DNA of 64,000 nt from Amycolatopsis xylanica (GCF_900107045.1 NZ_FNON01000008.1:1-64000), one strand, 5' to 3'. Positions 1 to 9,747 are shown, counted from the stretch's first letter. Notes: a model not told the origin generated them from the sequence alone. Numbers and translations: made by a program.

Positions 1-39
1 CTGACGTGGGCCGATCGATGATCGAGTACAAAGGGAGAC

Positions 40-95
40 CGGGCCTCTGCTGGGAATGATCGTGATGTGGTGTCAAGATCACTAGCAGAGGCCCG
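40..95. repeat. 12-bp inverted repeat, 32-nt loop
   Basis: Perfect arms CGGGCCTCTGCT (40-51) and AGCAGAGGCCCG (84-95). It lies just after the possible truncated ORF stop at 59, so it may be a terminator or the end of a mobile element. No insertion-sequence terminal repeat could be matched inside the window. Confidence 0.5.
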
Positions 96-180
96 ACCCA
101 TACCCACGGCCGGGATCACAGACAGGCTCTTAGAACCGCCCGCAACGCTCACGACCCCCTCACGCAACCCTTGCGCGATC

Positions 181-237
181 CCGGGTTGGTGAGGGCCTCC
201 CTCACCAACCCGGCCCGGGTGAGGGAGGCCCTCACCC
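181..237. repeat. Two tandem hairpins sharing a GTGAGGG core
   Basis: The first hairpin has 15-bp perfect arms (181-195 and 199-213) and a 3-nt loop. The second has 9-bp arms GGGTGAGGG (217-225) and CCCTCACCC (229-237), also with a 3-nt loop. Both share the GTGAGGG/CCCTCAC core. They lie downstream of the minus-strand hydrolase gene and could terminate it. Confidence 0.55.
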
Positions 238-308
238 AGACGCTCAGACGCGCCACGTCGGGCTCGCCGCGCGAAGAGAACCGGCCGCAACGCTCACGAC
301 CCCGGTGG

Positions 309-1565
309 TCACGCGATGAACTTGATCTCGGGGTAGCGGGGCGAGTCGCCGTCGAACAGGTGCTTGTCCCGGCCGAGCAGGTGCAGTGCGAAGAACGCGT
401 CGAGGTAGTCGCGCTCGGCTGTCAGCGCCTTGGTCGCGTCGACCGTGCCGACGAACATCGCGCGCCGCTCGGCAGGCACCAGGTTCGCCAGCTGCGGCAC
501 GATGGCCTGCAGGTCGCTGTAGCTGTGGTGCGCGCCCTGCTTGAGCAGCAAGTCCCGCTTCCAGCCGCGCTGGTTGCCCCAGAAGTCGCCCCAGGTCTTG
601 TCAACGGGATTCAGGTGCGTGTGCTCGACGCCGAACCCGCCGCCCATCAACAGGAACGGCCGGTCCAGACCACGCTTGACCACCTCGCCGGGCAGGTACG
701 AACCGTCGAAGCCGTAGCCCATCGTGCCGTCGAGGTTGACGCCCGCGTCGATCCGGCGGTCGGCCACCATCGTCTCGCCCGCGGTGAAGCCGCCGTAGGA
801 ATGGCCGAACATGCCGACCTTCGACAGGTCGAGCGCGCCGGCGAGCCCGAGCGGGAGCGGGCGGTGCTCGGCGTCGGGGTTGGCGCCCTGGTTGAGCTTG
901 GTGAGCTGGTCGAGGAGGAACCGGGTGTCCGCGACGCGGGCGTCGATCGCGGTCTTCATGGTCTTGGGGTCGTTGCCGAGCTGGAGCTGCGGTTCGACAC
1001 GGCCGCCGGGGAACTCGACGGCCGCCGACTCGAAGGTGTGCGACAGCGAGACGACGATGTAGCCGCGGCTCGCCAGGTCGTCGGTGAGCACGGCGTGCAG
1101 CTCACGCGGGGAACCGAAGCCTGGCGAGAAAAGCACCACCGGGCGCTTGCCCTGCCAGCGGTCCACGGGCGTGTTCGCGTGCGCGTCGCGCTGGGCGGAA
1201 CCCCAGTCGACGGAACCCGGGGGCAGGCCGAAGAAGTTCGGGTCGGCGGCGGCCGCCTCGACGACGGGCGCCATCTTCTCGCTCATCCACGGCACCCGTG
1301 GCGTGCCCGCGGTGAACCACGACGGGTAGGTGACCGTGGCCATGACCTCGCGCTTGCGATCGGGCTTCCACGGATCCTGCCGCGCCTGATCGACCAGGTG
1401 CAGCGTCGTGGTGCCGACCTGGTGATGACCGGTGAGCGCGGGCAGGGTCAGCTCGACCTTCGCCGGGGCCGCCGAAGCGGGCGCGGCGACGGCGAGTGCG
1501 GAAACAACGGCTAAGCCCGCAGCGAACAGGCCACGGCGGGAGCGCCGATGAGGCATGGTGGACAC
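309..1565 (-). CDS. Secreted alpha/beta hydrolase (PAF-acetylhydrolase/lipase-like)
   Basis: 418 aa. The N-terminus is a Sec or Tat-like signal peptide: MPHRRSRRG, then a hydrophobic stretch ending ASAAPA near residue 33. The nucleophile elbow GHSYGG (in VGMFGHSYGGFTAG) gives the serine of a Ser-His-Asp hydrolase, and ALLVHDxG-like spacing plus a late HHSYSDL fit a dienelactone/PAF-AH-type esterase. I infer an extracellular ester or lipid hydrolase; the substrate is unknown. The GTG start at 1565 is preceded by GGAAGG at 7 nt, better than the ATG at 1556. It is divergent from the TetR gene and shares the operator region 1652-1704, so it may be co-regulated. Confidence 0.85.
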   Translation of the reverse strand: MSTMPHRRSRRGLFAAGLAVVSALAVAAPASAAPAKVELTLPALTGHHQVGTTTLHLVDQARQDPWKPDRKREVMATVTYPSWFTAGTPRVPWMSEKMAPVVEAAAADPNFFGLPPGSVDWGSAQRDAHANTPVDRWQGKRPVVLFSPGFGSPRELHAVLTDDLASRGYIVVSLSHTFESAAVEFPGGRVEPQLQLGNDPKTMKTAIDARVADTRFLLDQLTKLNQGANPDAEHRPLPLGLAGALDLSKVGMFGHSYGGFTAGETMVADRRIDAGVNLDGTMGYGFDGSYLPGEVVKRGLDRPFLLMGGGFGVEHTHLNPVDKTWGDFWGNQRGWKRDLLLKQGAHHSYSDLQAIVPQLANLVPAERRAMFVGTVDATKALTAERDYLDAFFALHLLGRDKHLFDGDSPRYPEIKFIA

Positions 1566-1674
1566 TGATTTTCCTTCCCCCAGGTGATTCGTCCTTGATT
1601 TCCACCGTGCCAGAGCCGTGCGCGGCGCCGCATCCCTCTCGAGGTTGAGTCACCCGAAAGTGCGGGGCGCGCAC

Positions 1675-1697
1675 AATTTTGCGCGGCACGCAAAATT
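1675..1697. promoter_or_regulatory. Probable TetR operator between divergent hydrolase and tetR
   Basis: Perfect inverted repeat AATTTTGCG-5 nt-CGCAAAATT, 20 bp upstream of the TetR start and 110 bp upstream of the hydrolase start. It is nested in an outer repeat ACCCGAA (1652-1658)/TTCGGGT (1698-1704). The AT-rich core stands out sharply from the GC-rich background. Autoregulation of the TetR-ABC operon is inferred. Confidence 0.7.
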
Positions 1698-1716
1698 TTC
1701 GGGTAGAGTGGCACGC

Positions 1717-2352
1717 ATGGAACATCCGGGGATGAGCCTGCGCGAGCAGAAGAAGCTGGCGGCCAGGGAGGCGTTGAGCTGGGCGGCGATCCGCCTGGCC
1801 ACCGAGCGCGGGCTCGATCGGGTGCGCGTCGAGGAGATCGCCGCCGAGGTCGGCGTCTCCCCGCGCACCTTCAACAACTACTTCTCCAGCAAGGAGGAGG
1901 CGATCTGCGCGATCGGCGTGGACCGGCAGCGCCGGATCGGGGCGAGGCTGCTGGCCCGGCCGCCGGCGGAGCCGCTGTGGCAGGCGGTCACCGCGGCGGT
2001 GATGGAGCAGTACGACGAATACGGTGAGCCGGACCGCGAACAGGTCATGCGGGTCCGGCTGATGGTGGGCAACCCCGCGCTGCGCGGCGAGTACCTCAAG
2101 TCGCATCATGAGGTGGAGCGGGTGCTCGCCGAGGCGATCACCGAACGCACGGGGACCACCGACGAATTGCGCCCGAAATTGATGGCGGCCACCGTGTCCG
2201 CCGCGACCAGGGTGGCGCTCGACCATTGGCTGCACAGCGGAACCGAAAAAACACTCACGGAAATACTGCGTGAGGCTTTACGCGAGGTTTCTTCCGGTCT
2301 GCCCGATTTATCAATATGCGTTGCGCACCATAGGAAGATGAAGACGTGCTGA
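1717..2352 (+). CDS. TetR-family transcriptional repressor
   Basis: 211 aa from ATG 1717. The N-terminal TetR HTH covers residues about 10-60 (ATERGLDRVRVEEIAAEVGVS, then PRTFNNYFSSKEEA, the typical helix 3-4 signature). The C-terminal ligand domain is of a generic actinobacterial type. The stop codon at 2350-2352 overlaps the GTG start of the next ABC gene, so it heads the operon with the two exporter subunits. It most likely represses the operon and itself through the palindrome at 1675-1697 and is relieved by a transported compound (inference). The longer reading frame upstream is unlikely because it would cross the operator. Confidence 0.9.
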   Translation: MEHPGMSLREQKKLAAREALSWAAIRLATERGLDRVRVEEIAAEVGVSPRTFNNYFSSKEEAICAIGVDRQRRIGARLLARPPAEPLWQAVTAAVMEQYDEYGEPDREQVMRVRLMVGNPALRGEYLKSHHEVERVLAEAITERTGTTDELRPKLMAATVSAATRVALDHWLHSGTEKTLTEILREALREVSSGLPDLSICVAHHRKMKTC

Positions 2353-4079
2353 TCAAGCTCATGCGCAGTTTCCTGCGCCCCTACCGTAAGGATCTGTCAC
2401 TGGTCGTCGCACTGCAATTGGTGCAGACGCTGGCGATCCTCTATCTGCCCACGCTCAACGCCGACATCATCGACAACGGGGTGGTGAAGGGCGACATGGG
2501 CTACATCCTCCGCGTCGGCGGGGTGATGCTGGCCGGCACGCTGATCCAGATCCTCTGCGCGATCGGCGCGGTCTATTTCGGCGCGCGCACCGCGATGGCG
2601 TTCGGCCGCGACGTGCGGGCCGCCGTGTTCACCAGGGTGCAGGACTTCTCCGCGCGCGAGGTCGGCAAGTTCGGCACGCCCTCGCTGATCACCCGCACCA
2701 CTAATGACGTCCAGCAGGTGCAGATGCTGACGCTGATGACCTTCGTGATGATGGTGTCGGCGCCGATCATGTGCGTCGGCGGCATCGTGCTCGCCGTCTC
2801 GCAGGACGTGCCGCTGTCGTCGCTCGTGCTGATCCTGGTGCCGGTGCTCGGCGTCTCGATCGGCATCCTGATCGCCAGGATGCGGCCGGCGTTCAAGCTG
2901 ATGCAGGAGCGCATCGACAAGATCAACCAGGTGCTGCGCGAGCAGATCACCGGGATCAGGGTGATCCGCGCGTTCGTCCGCGACACCAAGGAGCGCGAGC
3001 GCTTCACCGAGACCAACACCGAGCTGTACGACGTCTCGCTGAAGGTCGGCAAGCTGATGGCGTACATGTTCCCGATCGTGATGCTGGTGATGAACGTGTC
3101 CAGCGTCGCGGTGCTGTGGTTCGGCGGGCATCGCATCGACAGCGGCGCCATGCAGGTGGGCGCGCTGACCGCGTTCCTGAGCTACCTCATGTACATCCTG
3201 ATGTCGGTCATGATGGCCACCTTCATGTTCATGATGGTGCCGCGCGCCGAGGTCGCGGCCGAGCGCATTTCCGAGGTGCTCGACACCGAATCCAGCGTCG
3301 TGCTGCCGTCCAATCCCGTGCGGCTCACCGAATTGCACGGGCACCTCGAACTGTCCAATGTCGAATTCCGGTACCCCGGCGCGGAAAACCCGGTCGTGCA
3401 GGGAGTCGACCTGGTGGCGAGGCCCGGCGAGACCACCGCGGTCATCGGCAGCACCGGCAGCGGCAAGACCACCCTGCTCAACCTGATCCCCCGGCTGATG
3501 GACACCACCGACGGCGTCGTCAAGGTCGACGGGATCGACGTGCGCGAGCTGGGCGCGGACGCGCTCGCGAAGGCCGTCGGGCTGGTCCCGCAGAAGCCGT
3601 ACCTGTTCTCCGGCACCGTCGCGAGCAACCTGCGCTACGGCAAGCCGGAAGCCACCGACGAGGAACTGTGGCACGCGCTCGAGGTCGCGCAGGCGCGTGA
3701 CTTCGTCTCGGCGATGCCGGAGGGTCTCGACGCGCCGATCGCGCAGGGCGGCACGAACGTCTCCGGCGGGCAGCGGCAGCGCCTCGCCATCGCGCGGATG
3801 CTGGTGCAGCGTCCGGAGATCTACCTGTTCGACGACTCGTTCTCGGCGCTCGACTACGCCACCGACGCGGCGCTGCGTGCCGCGCTCGCCCGGGAGACCT
3901 CCGACGCGACGGTCGTCATCGTCGCCCAGCGGGTCAGCACGATCCGCTCCGCCGACCGGATCATCGTCCTCGACGACGGCCGCGTGGTCGGCACCGGCAC
4001 CCACACCGAACTGATGGACGGCAACGAGACCTACCGGGAAATCGTGCTCTCCCAGCTGACCGAGCAGGAGGCGGCGTGA
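2346..4079 (+). CDS. Heterodimeric ABC exporter, subunit 1 (degenerate ATP site Walker B)
   Basis: 577 aa, TMD (about 1-300, six helices) fused to an NBD. Walker A is GSTGSGKT around residue 368, signature VSGGQRQ, and Walker B/D-loop YLFDDSFSALD. The catalytic glutamate after Walker B is Asp, which is the hallmark of the non-hydrolytic site in heterodimeric exporters of the TM287/TM288 or BmrCD type. The partner gene overlaps by 4 nt. It is a likely multidrug or lipid-like exporter at the cytoplasmic membrane under control of the upstream TetR. The GTG start at 2346 overlaps the tetR stop, indicating translational coupling. Confidence 0.92.
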   Translation: MLIKLMRSFLRPYRKDLSLVVALQLVQTLAILYLPTLNADIIDNGVVKGDMGYILRVGGVMLAGTLIQILCAIGAVYFGARTAMAFGRDVRAAVFTRVQDFSAREVGKFGTPSLITRTTNDVQQVQMLTLMTFVMMVSAPIMCVGGIVLAVSQDVPLSSLVLILVPVLGVSIGILIARMRPAFKLMQERIDKINQVLREQITGIRVIRAFVRDTKERERFTETNTELYDVSLKVGKLMAYMFPIVMLVMNVSSVAVLWFGGHRIDSGAMQVGALTAFLSYLMYILMSVMMATFMFMMVPRAEVAAERISEVLDTESSVVLPSNPVRLTELHGHLELSNVEFRYPGAENPVVQGVDLVARPGETTAVIGSTGSGKTTLLNLIPRLMDTTDGVVKVDGIDVRELGADALAKAVGLVPQKPYLFSGTVASNLRYGKPEATDEELWHALEVAQARDFVSAMPEGLDAPIAQGGTNVSGGQRQRLAIARMLVQRPEIYLFDDSFSALDYATDAALRAALARETSDATVVIVAQRVSTIRSADRIIVLDDGRVVGTGTHTELMDGNETYREIVLSQLTEQEAA

Positions 4080-6103
4080 GCGCCACCCAGTCTTCAGAAA
4101 CCACGGAGAAACCGGCGGCGTCCGGCAACGGGGAACGCGCCGTCCCCACCCGCGGCCCCGGCCCGTCGGGCGGACCGGGCCTCGGCCGCGGACCGGCCTC
4201 GTTCATGGCCGGGCAGTCCACCGAAAAGGCGCTGGACTTCAAGGGATCCGGCCGCCGGTTCCTCACGCTGCTCGCCCCGCAGCGGCTGTTCGTCATCGGC
4301 GCGCTGCTCACCGCGGCCGTCAGCGTCGGGCTGAGCGTCGTCGGGCCGAAGGTGCTCGGGAACGCGACGGACCTGATCTTCTCCGGCATCGTCAGCCACG
4401 ACCTGCCCGCCGGGGTGACCAAGGAAGAGGTCATCGCCGGGCTGCGCGCGCGGGGCGACAACACCATCGCCGACATGTTCGCGGCGATGAACATCGTGCC
4501 CGGCCAGGGCATCGACTTCACCGCGGTCGGCCGGGTGCTGATGATCGTGCTCGGGCTGTACGTGCTCGCGTCGATCTTCAGCCTCATCCAGGGGCGGCTG
4601 ACCGCGTCGATCGTGCAGCGCTCGGTGTTCGACCTGCGCGAGCAGGTGGAGGCGAAGTTCGCCAGGCTGCCGCTGAGCTACTTCGACCGGCAGCCGCGCG
4701 GCGAGGTGCTCAGCCGGGTCACCAACGACATCGACAACCTCGCGCAGTCGCTGCAGCAGACGCTCGGCCAGCTCATCGCGTCGCTGCTCACCATCGTCGG
4801 CGTGCTGACCATGATGTTCGTCATCTCGCCACTGCTGGCGCTGCTCGCGCTGGTGAGCGTGCCGATCTCGGTGTTCGTCGCGGCGAAGGTCGGCAAGCGG
4901 GCCCAGCCGCAGTTCATCAAGCAGTGGCGGACCACCGGCCAGCTCAACGGCCACATCGAGGAGATGTACACCGGGCACTCGCTGGTCAAGGTCTTCGGCA
5001 GGCGCGAGGAGGCGCAGAAGACCTTCGAGGAGCACAACGAGACGCTGTACAACGCGAGTTTCCGCGCGCAGTTCATCTCGGGGCTGATCCAGCCGGCGAT
5101 GATGTTCATCGGCAACGTCAACTACGTGCTCATCGCCGTGGTCGGCGCGCTGCGGGTGTCGTCGGGCTCGCTCTCGCTGGGTGACGTGCAGGCGTTCATC
5201 CAGTACTCGCGGCAGTTCAGCCAGCCCATCACCCAGGTGGCGAGCATGGCGAACCTGCTGCAGTCCGGGGTCGCCTCGGCCGAGCGGGTGTTCGCGCTGC
5301 TCGACGCCGACGAGCAGGAGCCGGACCCAGCCGACCCGGTGCGCCAGCCGAAGGTGACCGGCAAGGTCGAGTTCGACCACGTGTCGTTCCGGTACAGCCC
5401 GGACACCCCGCTCATCGAGGACCTGTCGCTTTCGGTGGAGCCGGGGCAGACGGTCGCCATCGTCGGCCCGACCGGCGCGGGCAAGACCACGCTGGTCAAC
5501 CTGCTGATGCGGTTCTACGAGATCGACAGCGGCCGCATCGTCCTCGACGGGGTCGACATCGCCGACATGACCCGCGAGGACCTGCGGGCCAAGACCGGCA
5601 TGGTGCTGCAGGACGCGTGGCTCTTCGGCGGCACGATCGCGGAGAACATCGCCTACGGCGCCCCCGACGCGACCCCGGAGAAGATCTGCGAGGCCGCGCG
5701 GGCGACGCACGTCGACCGGTTCGTCCGGACATTGCCGGATGGCTACGAAACGATCATCGACGACGAGGGCGACAACGTCAGCGCCGGCGAGAAGCAGCTG
5801 ATCACGGTGGCGCGGGCGTTCCTGGCCGAGCCCGCGATTCTCATCCTCGACGAGGCGACCAGCTCGGTCGACACCCGCACCGAGGTGCTCATCCAGCGTG
5901 CGATGAACTCGCTGCGGCAGGGCCGCACCAGCTTCGTCATCGCGCACCGGCTGTCCACCATCCGCGACGCGGACCTCATCCTGGTGATGGAGTCCGGCCG
6001 CATCGTCGAGCAGGGCACGCACACCGCGCTCCTCGACGCGGGCGGCGCGTACGCCCGGCTGTACGCGGCGCAGTTCGCCGAAGCGGTGGTCGAAGTCGAC
6101 TAA
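4076..6103 (+). CDS. Heterodimeric ABC exporter, subunit 2
   Basis: 675 aa. A Pro/Gly-rich cytosolic N-terminal extension (about 55 residues) precedes six TM helices and an NBD with Walker A GPTGAGKT, Walker B ILILDEATSSVD (canonical Glu) and an unusual signature VSAGEKQ in place of LSGGQ. Its Walker B pairs with the canonical VSGGQ of subunit 1, while its odd signature would face the Asp-bearing site of subunit 1, giving exactly one canonical and one degenerate ATP site. The insert between TM2 and TM3 region (about 100-140) is extracellular and longer than usual. A strong hairpin terminator follows 10 nt after the stop. Confidence 0.92.
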   Translation: MSATQSSETTEKPAASGNGERAVPTRGPGPSGGPGLGRGPASFMAGQSTEKALDFKGSGRRFLTLLAPQRLFVIGALLTAAVSVGLSVVGPKVLGNATDLIFSGIVSHDLPAGVTKEEVIAGLRARGDNTIADMFAAMNIVPGQGIDFTAVGRVLMIVLGLYVLASIFSLIQGRLTASIVQRSVFDLREQVEAKFARLPLSYFDRQPRGEVLSRVTNDIDNLAQSLQQTLGQLIASLLTIVGVLTMMFVISPLLALLALVSVPISVFVAAKVGKRAQPQFIKQWRTTGQLNGHIEEMYTGHSLVKVFGRREEAQKTFEEHNETLYNASFRAQFISGLIQPAMMFIGNVNYVLIAVVGALRVSSGSLSLGDVQAFIQYSRQFSQPITQVASMANLLQSGVASAERVFALLDADEQEPDPADPVRQPKVTGKVEFDHVSFRYSPDTPLIEDLSLSVEPGQTVAIVGPTGAGKTTLVNLLMRFYEIDSGRIVLDGVDIADMTREDLRAKTGMVLQDAWLFGGTIAENIAYGAPDATPEKICEAARATHVDRFVRTLPDGYETIIDDEGDNVSAGEKQLITVARAFLAEPAILILDEATSSVDTRTEVLIQRAMNSLRQGRTSFVIAHRLSTIRDADLILVMESGRIVEQGTHTALLDAGGAYARLYAAQFAEAVVEVD

Positions 6104-6112
6104 GGCCGTCAC

Positions 6113-6150
6113 GCCGCTTTCGGAACCGGCACCGGTTCCGAAAGCGGCGT
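6113..6150 (+). terminator. Terminator hairpin after the ABC operon
   Basis: Perfect 18-bp arms (6113-6130 and 6133-6150, core CTTTCGGAACCGG) with a 2-nt loop, starting 10 nt after the exporter stop codon. There is no T-tract, as is common in actinobacteria. Confidence 0.8.
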
Positions 6151-6169
6151 TCGGGTACGTTCGTCGGCT

Positions 6170-6940
6170 GTGACGACGCTCGACAACCCGGCGACCACGC
6201 TCGCGGCCGAGCTCGCACGCCTGCGCCGGGAGGCGGGCGACCCGTCGTTCCGGAAGATGGCCGAACGCTCCGGCCGCATCTCCCACACCACCCTGCACGA
6301 AGCCGTCCGCGGCACCCGGTTCCCCTCCTGGGAGACCACCCGCGAGTTCGCCAAGGCCTGCGGCGCCGACGAGGAGCACTGGCGCCGACGCTGGGTCGAA
6401 CTCCAGTCCGTCCCCGAGCCTCCCGAGCCGGACGCCGCCGATGAGGTCCCGGCCGCCGAACCGGACCACCACCGTCGCCGCCCGGTCGCCTGGGCCTTCG
6501 CCGCCGTGGTCGTCCTCATCCTCGCGGCCATCGCCGTCTTCGCCGTCCCGGCCAGCAGCCCACCGGTCGACACCGGCGCCCGCCTGCCCGGCGACGAAAG
6601 CGTCTTCGTCGCCGACGTCACCGTCCCCGACGGCACCGTCCTGCGCCCCGGCCAGTCCGTGCAGAAGGTGTGGGAGATCCAGAACGCGGGCACCGTCTAC
6701 TGGCACAACCGCTACCTCCAGCGCATGGACCTGCCCGCCCCGCCGGAGGGCTGCCAGACCCCGGATCGGGTCCCGATCGGCGACACCGCGCCCGGCGAGC
6801 ACGTGATGATCAGCGTGACGGTCCGCGCCCAGCAGGCACCCGGCCGATGCTGGATCGGCTGGAAGATGGTCGACGACAAGGGCGTCCAGTTCTTCGCCAC
6901 CCGCCGCCCGGTCTTCCTGCTGGTCGAAATCGCGCCATAG
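6170..6940 (+). CDS. HTH - transmembrane - NBR1-type Ig-like domain protein
   Basis: 256 aa from GTG 6170. Residues 1-75 form a cytoplasmic XRE-like helix-turn-helix (FRKMAERSGRISHTTLHEAV, then FPSWETTREFAKACGA). A single TM helix (about 105-127, AWAFAAVVVLILAAIAVFAV) is followed by an extracytoplasmic domain with the NBR1 Ig-like pattern: VPDGTVLRPGQSVQKVWEIQN, AGTVYWH, then CWIGWKMVDDKG. This domain is known from eukaryotic NBR1 autophagy receptors and from bacterial surface proteins. The gene stands alone between two hairpins. The role is unknown; the topology would let an external domain report to a DNA-binding head (inference). Confidence 0.8.
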   Translation: MTTLDNPATTLAAELARLRREAGDPSFRKMAERSGRISHTTLHEAVRGTRFPSWETTREFAKACGADEEHWRRRWVELQSVPEPPEPDAADEVPAAEPDHHRRRPVAWAFAAVVVLILAAIAVFAVPASSPPVDTGARLPGDESVFVADVTVPDGTVLRPGQSVQKVWEIQNAGTVYWHNRYLQRMDLPAPPEGCQTPDRVPIGDTAPGEHVMISVTVRAQQAPGRCWIGWKMVDDKGVQFFATRRPVFLLVEIAP

Positions 6941-7054
6941 GCCTGTCAGATTTTGTAAGACCTGGTCAGAGCCCTACCGAACACGCGGCCCCACCACCCA
7001 GGATGGTCCACGGCGGCGCCACCGCCTCGAGTCCATTTCCGAATGGCTGGGGGT

Positions 7055-7097
7055 GCGATGCGGGTTCCGCCCCCCAGCTTGTGGGAACCCGCATCGC
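7055..7097. repeat. 14-bp inverted repeat (possible terminator)
   Basis: Arms GCGATGCGGGTTCC (7055-7068) and GGAACCCGCATCGC (7084-7097), 15-nt loop, followed by TCAAAAAACCC on the plus strand. It lies 115 nt after the HTH/NBR1 gene and upstream of the CPCC protein. An A-tract rather than a T-tract follows on the plus strand, so a canonical terminator is not certain. Confidence 0.5.
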
Positions 7098-7165
7098 TCA
7101 AAAAACCCATCAGCCCGACCTCCCCGTGTGGCATGCTCGACCCATGACCTGCTTCCGAAAGGGCG

Positions 7166-7582
7166 ATGGCGCGTAGCCGCCCCGGCGCGCTCCGCGCCGC
7201 TCAAGCCCGGTTCCCCGCGAACGTTCCCGAGCGCCGGATTCCCGGACTGTCACCACGAGCACGCGAAGCGATTCGACTACTCGAGGCCCGCACCGGTGAC
7301 TACAACGCCATTTATCTCGCGCTGGACGCCTACCGACAGGCTCTCCGCAAGCCAGGTCGAATCAACTCGGCCGAGCACCCGTGCCCGTGCTGCGACTCAT
7401 TTGAAGCGCGAGACGTTCTCGGCCGGGCATTGGAGACACTGCCCGGCTACGCGCGGGCCGAGCTAGGCCGCCTGGTAGCGCCTCTCGATGCGATCCTCCT
7501 GCGGCGGACCGTCCCTTATCCCTGGCCGGAACGGCGTCCCTGGGCGACCGGCTGGTGGCACCTGCGCTGGCCGGAGCGGTGA
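7166..7582 (+). CDS. Conserved-looking hypothetical protein with a CPCC motif
   Basis: 138 aa. It is Arg-rich at the N-terminus, helical in the middle (ARTGDYNAIYLALDAYRQAL), has a single CPCC motif (EHPCPCCDSF) and ends Trp-rich (PYPWPERRPWATGWWHLRW). Codon use is of the host type. The CPCC pair could bind zinc with other ligands or be redox active, but only three cysteines are present. I do not recognise the family. The start at ATG 7166 is preceded by a weak GAAAGGG. Confidence 0.6.
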   Translation: MARSRPGALRAAQARFPANVPERRIPGLSPRAREAIRLLEARTGDYNAIYLALDAYRQALRKPGRINSAEHPCPCCDSFEARDVLGRALETLPGYARAELGRLVAPLDAILLRRTVPYPWPERRPWATGWWHLRWPER

Positions 7583-7737
7583 TCCGCTCGCGCCGCACGA
7601 CGCCACCCGGGTGGAAAACCGGACACCGCCTGCGGTTGCTTCCCGTTGAGCAATGTCATAGGAAAGGCACCGCGCTGCTCGGGCAGACGTCTCCCGTAGG
7701 TACCTGTGGCCGACGAAGTCCTTACCGGGAGCGAAAA

Positions 7738-8331
7738 ATGCGCAAGTCCATCATGGTCCTGACCGCCGCCGCGTTCTTGCCGCTGACGCTCGCCGCCTGT
7801 GGCAGCGGCGGCGGCACGACCACCGCGGCCGCGCCGTCGCCGAGTTCGAGCACCGAAACCCCGGTCGCGCCCGCCGCGGCCAAGAAGCCCGTCGAGGCCG
7901 AGAAAACCTGCACGATCAAGGCCGACCTGAACACCCAGCCCGACGGCGGCAAGGCGCTGCTCGCGCTGACCAACACCGGCACTGGCCCGTGCACGCTGCA
8001 GGGCTGGCCGACGGTCGGCTTCCTAGCCGCGAACGACAGCGCGATCAAGGTGCCGGTCAAGAAGGTCGACCAGCCGGGCGCCGGGCCGAAAATCGTCCTG
8101 GAGCCGGGCCGGTCCGCGTTCGCCGGCGTCAAGTGGACCACCTGTGACAAGGGCGAGGACACCTGCTTCGTGGCCACCACCGTGAAGGTCACCGCGCCGG
8201 GGACGACGAAGCCGGTGGTCGCGGACTTCATCGGCGCCGAGGGCGGCGGGCAGAAGGTCACCCAGCTCCCGGTCTCGTCGGTCGAGGTCGGCACGCTCCA
8301 GCCGTCGACGCAAGGCGTCGTCGCCTGGTAG
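7738..8331 (+). CDS. Secreted lipoprotein, DUF4232-like
   Basis: 197 aa from ATG 7738 with GGGAGCG upstream. A lipoprotein signal peptide ends LTLAAC|GSGGG (lipobox LAAC), followed by a Ser/Thr/Pro/Ala linker and a beta-rich domain with two disulfide-compatible Cys pairs (TCTIKADL...GPCTLQGWP and TTCDKGEDTCFV). The GPCTLQGWP and LEPGRSAFAGVKWT strings are typical of the actinobacterial DUF4232 family of membrane-anchored exported proteins. Function unknown. It stands alone, ended by the palindrome at 8336. Confidence 0.85.
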   Translation: MRKSIMVLTAAAFLPLTLAACGSGGGTTTAAAPSPSSSTETPVAPAAAKKPVEAEKTCTIKADLNTQPDGGKALLALTNTGTGPCTLQGWPTVGFLAANDSAIKVPVKKVDQPGAGPKIVLEPGRSAFAGVKWTTCDKGEDTCFVATTVKVTAPGTTKPVVADFIGAEGGGQKVTQLPVSSVEVGTLQPSTQGVVAW

Positions 8332-8335
8332 CCCC

Positions 8336-8387
8336 GGGGTCGTGAGTGTTCCCGACGGTTCTAACCGTCGGCAACACTCACGAGCCC
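8336..8387. repeat. Dispersed palindrome family A, copy 1 (convergent gene ends)
   Basis: CGTGAGTGTT-CC-CGACGGTT-CT-AACCGTCG-GC-AACACTCACG flanked by GGGGT and AGCCC. It lies between the convergent DUF4232 and EF-Tu genes and can act as a bidirectional terminator. Related copies lie at 38538, 38975 and 59508, with half-copies near 133 and 280. Confidence 0.85.
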
Positions 8388-8388
8388 T

Positions 8389-9567
<1,179 letters not shown>

Positions 9568-9609
9568 TTTTTGTTCCCTGGAAGAAGAAAACGGACGCGC
9601 GAAACCGCG

Positions 9610-9663
9610 AAAAAGCCCAACCCTCCTCCACTGGTTCCGCGGGAAGGGAAAAGAGGAGGGTCA
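9610..9663 (-). terminator. Intrinsic terminator/attenuator in the EF-Tu leader
   Basis: On the minus strand ACCCTCCTC (9661-9653) pairs with GAGGAGGGT (9628-9620). Wobble pairs extend the stem to about 12 bp, and TGGGCTTTTT follows. It is one of the few true hairpin-plus-U-tract structures in the window and ends 43 nt before the EF-Tu start codon, so it would stop transcription ahead of the gene. The leader ORF stop codon lies in the 5' arm. Confidence 0.8.
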
Positions 9664-9747
9664 GCTTCGAGCGCCGTCGAACCGTGCCGAAACGGCGCTC
9701 GGCAGGGACAGGCCTGCGAGCGTCACGGATTCGGTCACGGGGAACAT
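9661..9747 (-). CDS. Leader ORF (uORF, 28 aa) upstream of the EF-Tu paralogue
   Basis: ATG at 9747-9745, 28 codons (begins MFPVTESVTLAGLSLP), TGA at 9663-9661. The stop codon overlaps the base of the terminator stem. The 3' half contains its own perfect 9-bp hairpin, GAGCGCCGT (9700-9692) with ACGGCGCTC (9677-9669). No Shine-Dalgarno is visible; the predicted transcription start falls on or next to the ATG, suggesting leaderless translation. The arrangement (uORF, hairpin, terminator, resistance-type gene) is that of ribosome-mediated attenuation. Confidence 0.65.
   Translation of the reverse strand: MFPVTESVTLAGLSLPSAVSARFDGARS

Larger units (their letters stand above)
1..308. other. Left-edge intergenic stretch with hairpins; possible tail of a truncated ORF
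   Basis: No complete gene is visible. In one plus-strand frame an open stretch runs from the window edge to a TGA at 57-59, ending in residues EYKGRPGLCWE; it could be the C-terminus of a gene (possibly a transposase) that starts outside the window, but 19 codons are too few to decide. The rest holds three hairpins listed separately and two half-copies of the CGTGAGTGTT/AACACTCACG palindrome family (around 133-157 and 280-303, each reading CGCAACGCTCACGACCCC). Confidence 0.35.

Noticed and set aside
4094..6802. Very long minus-strand open frame (902 codons) opposite the ABC exporter and HTH genes
   Set aside because: Composition is dominated by Arg, Gly, Asp, Val and His, as expected for the antisense of GC-rich coding DNA; the plus-strand genes have clear motifs and start sites.
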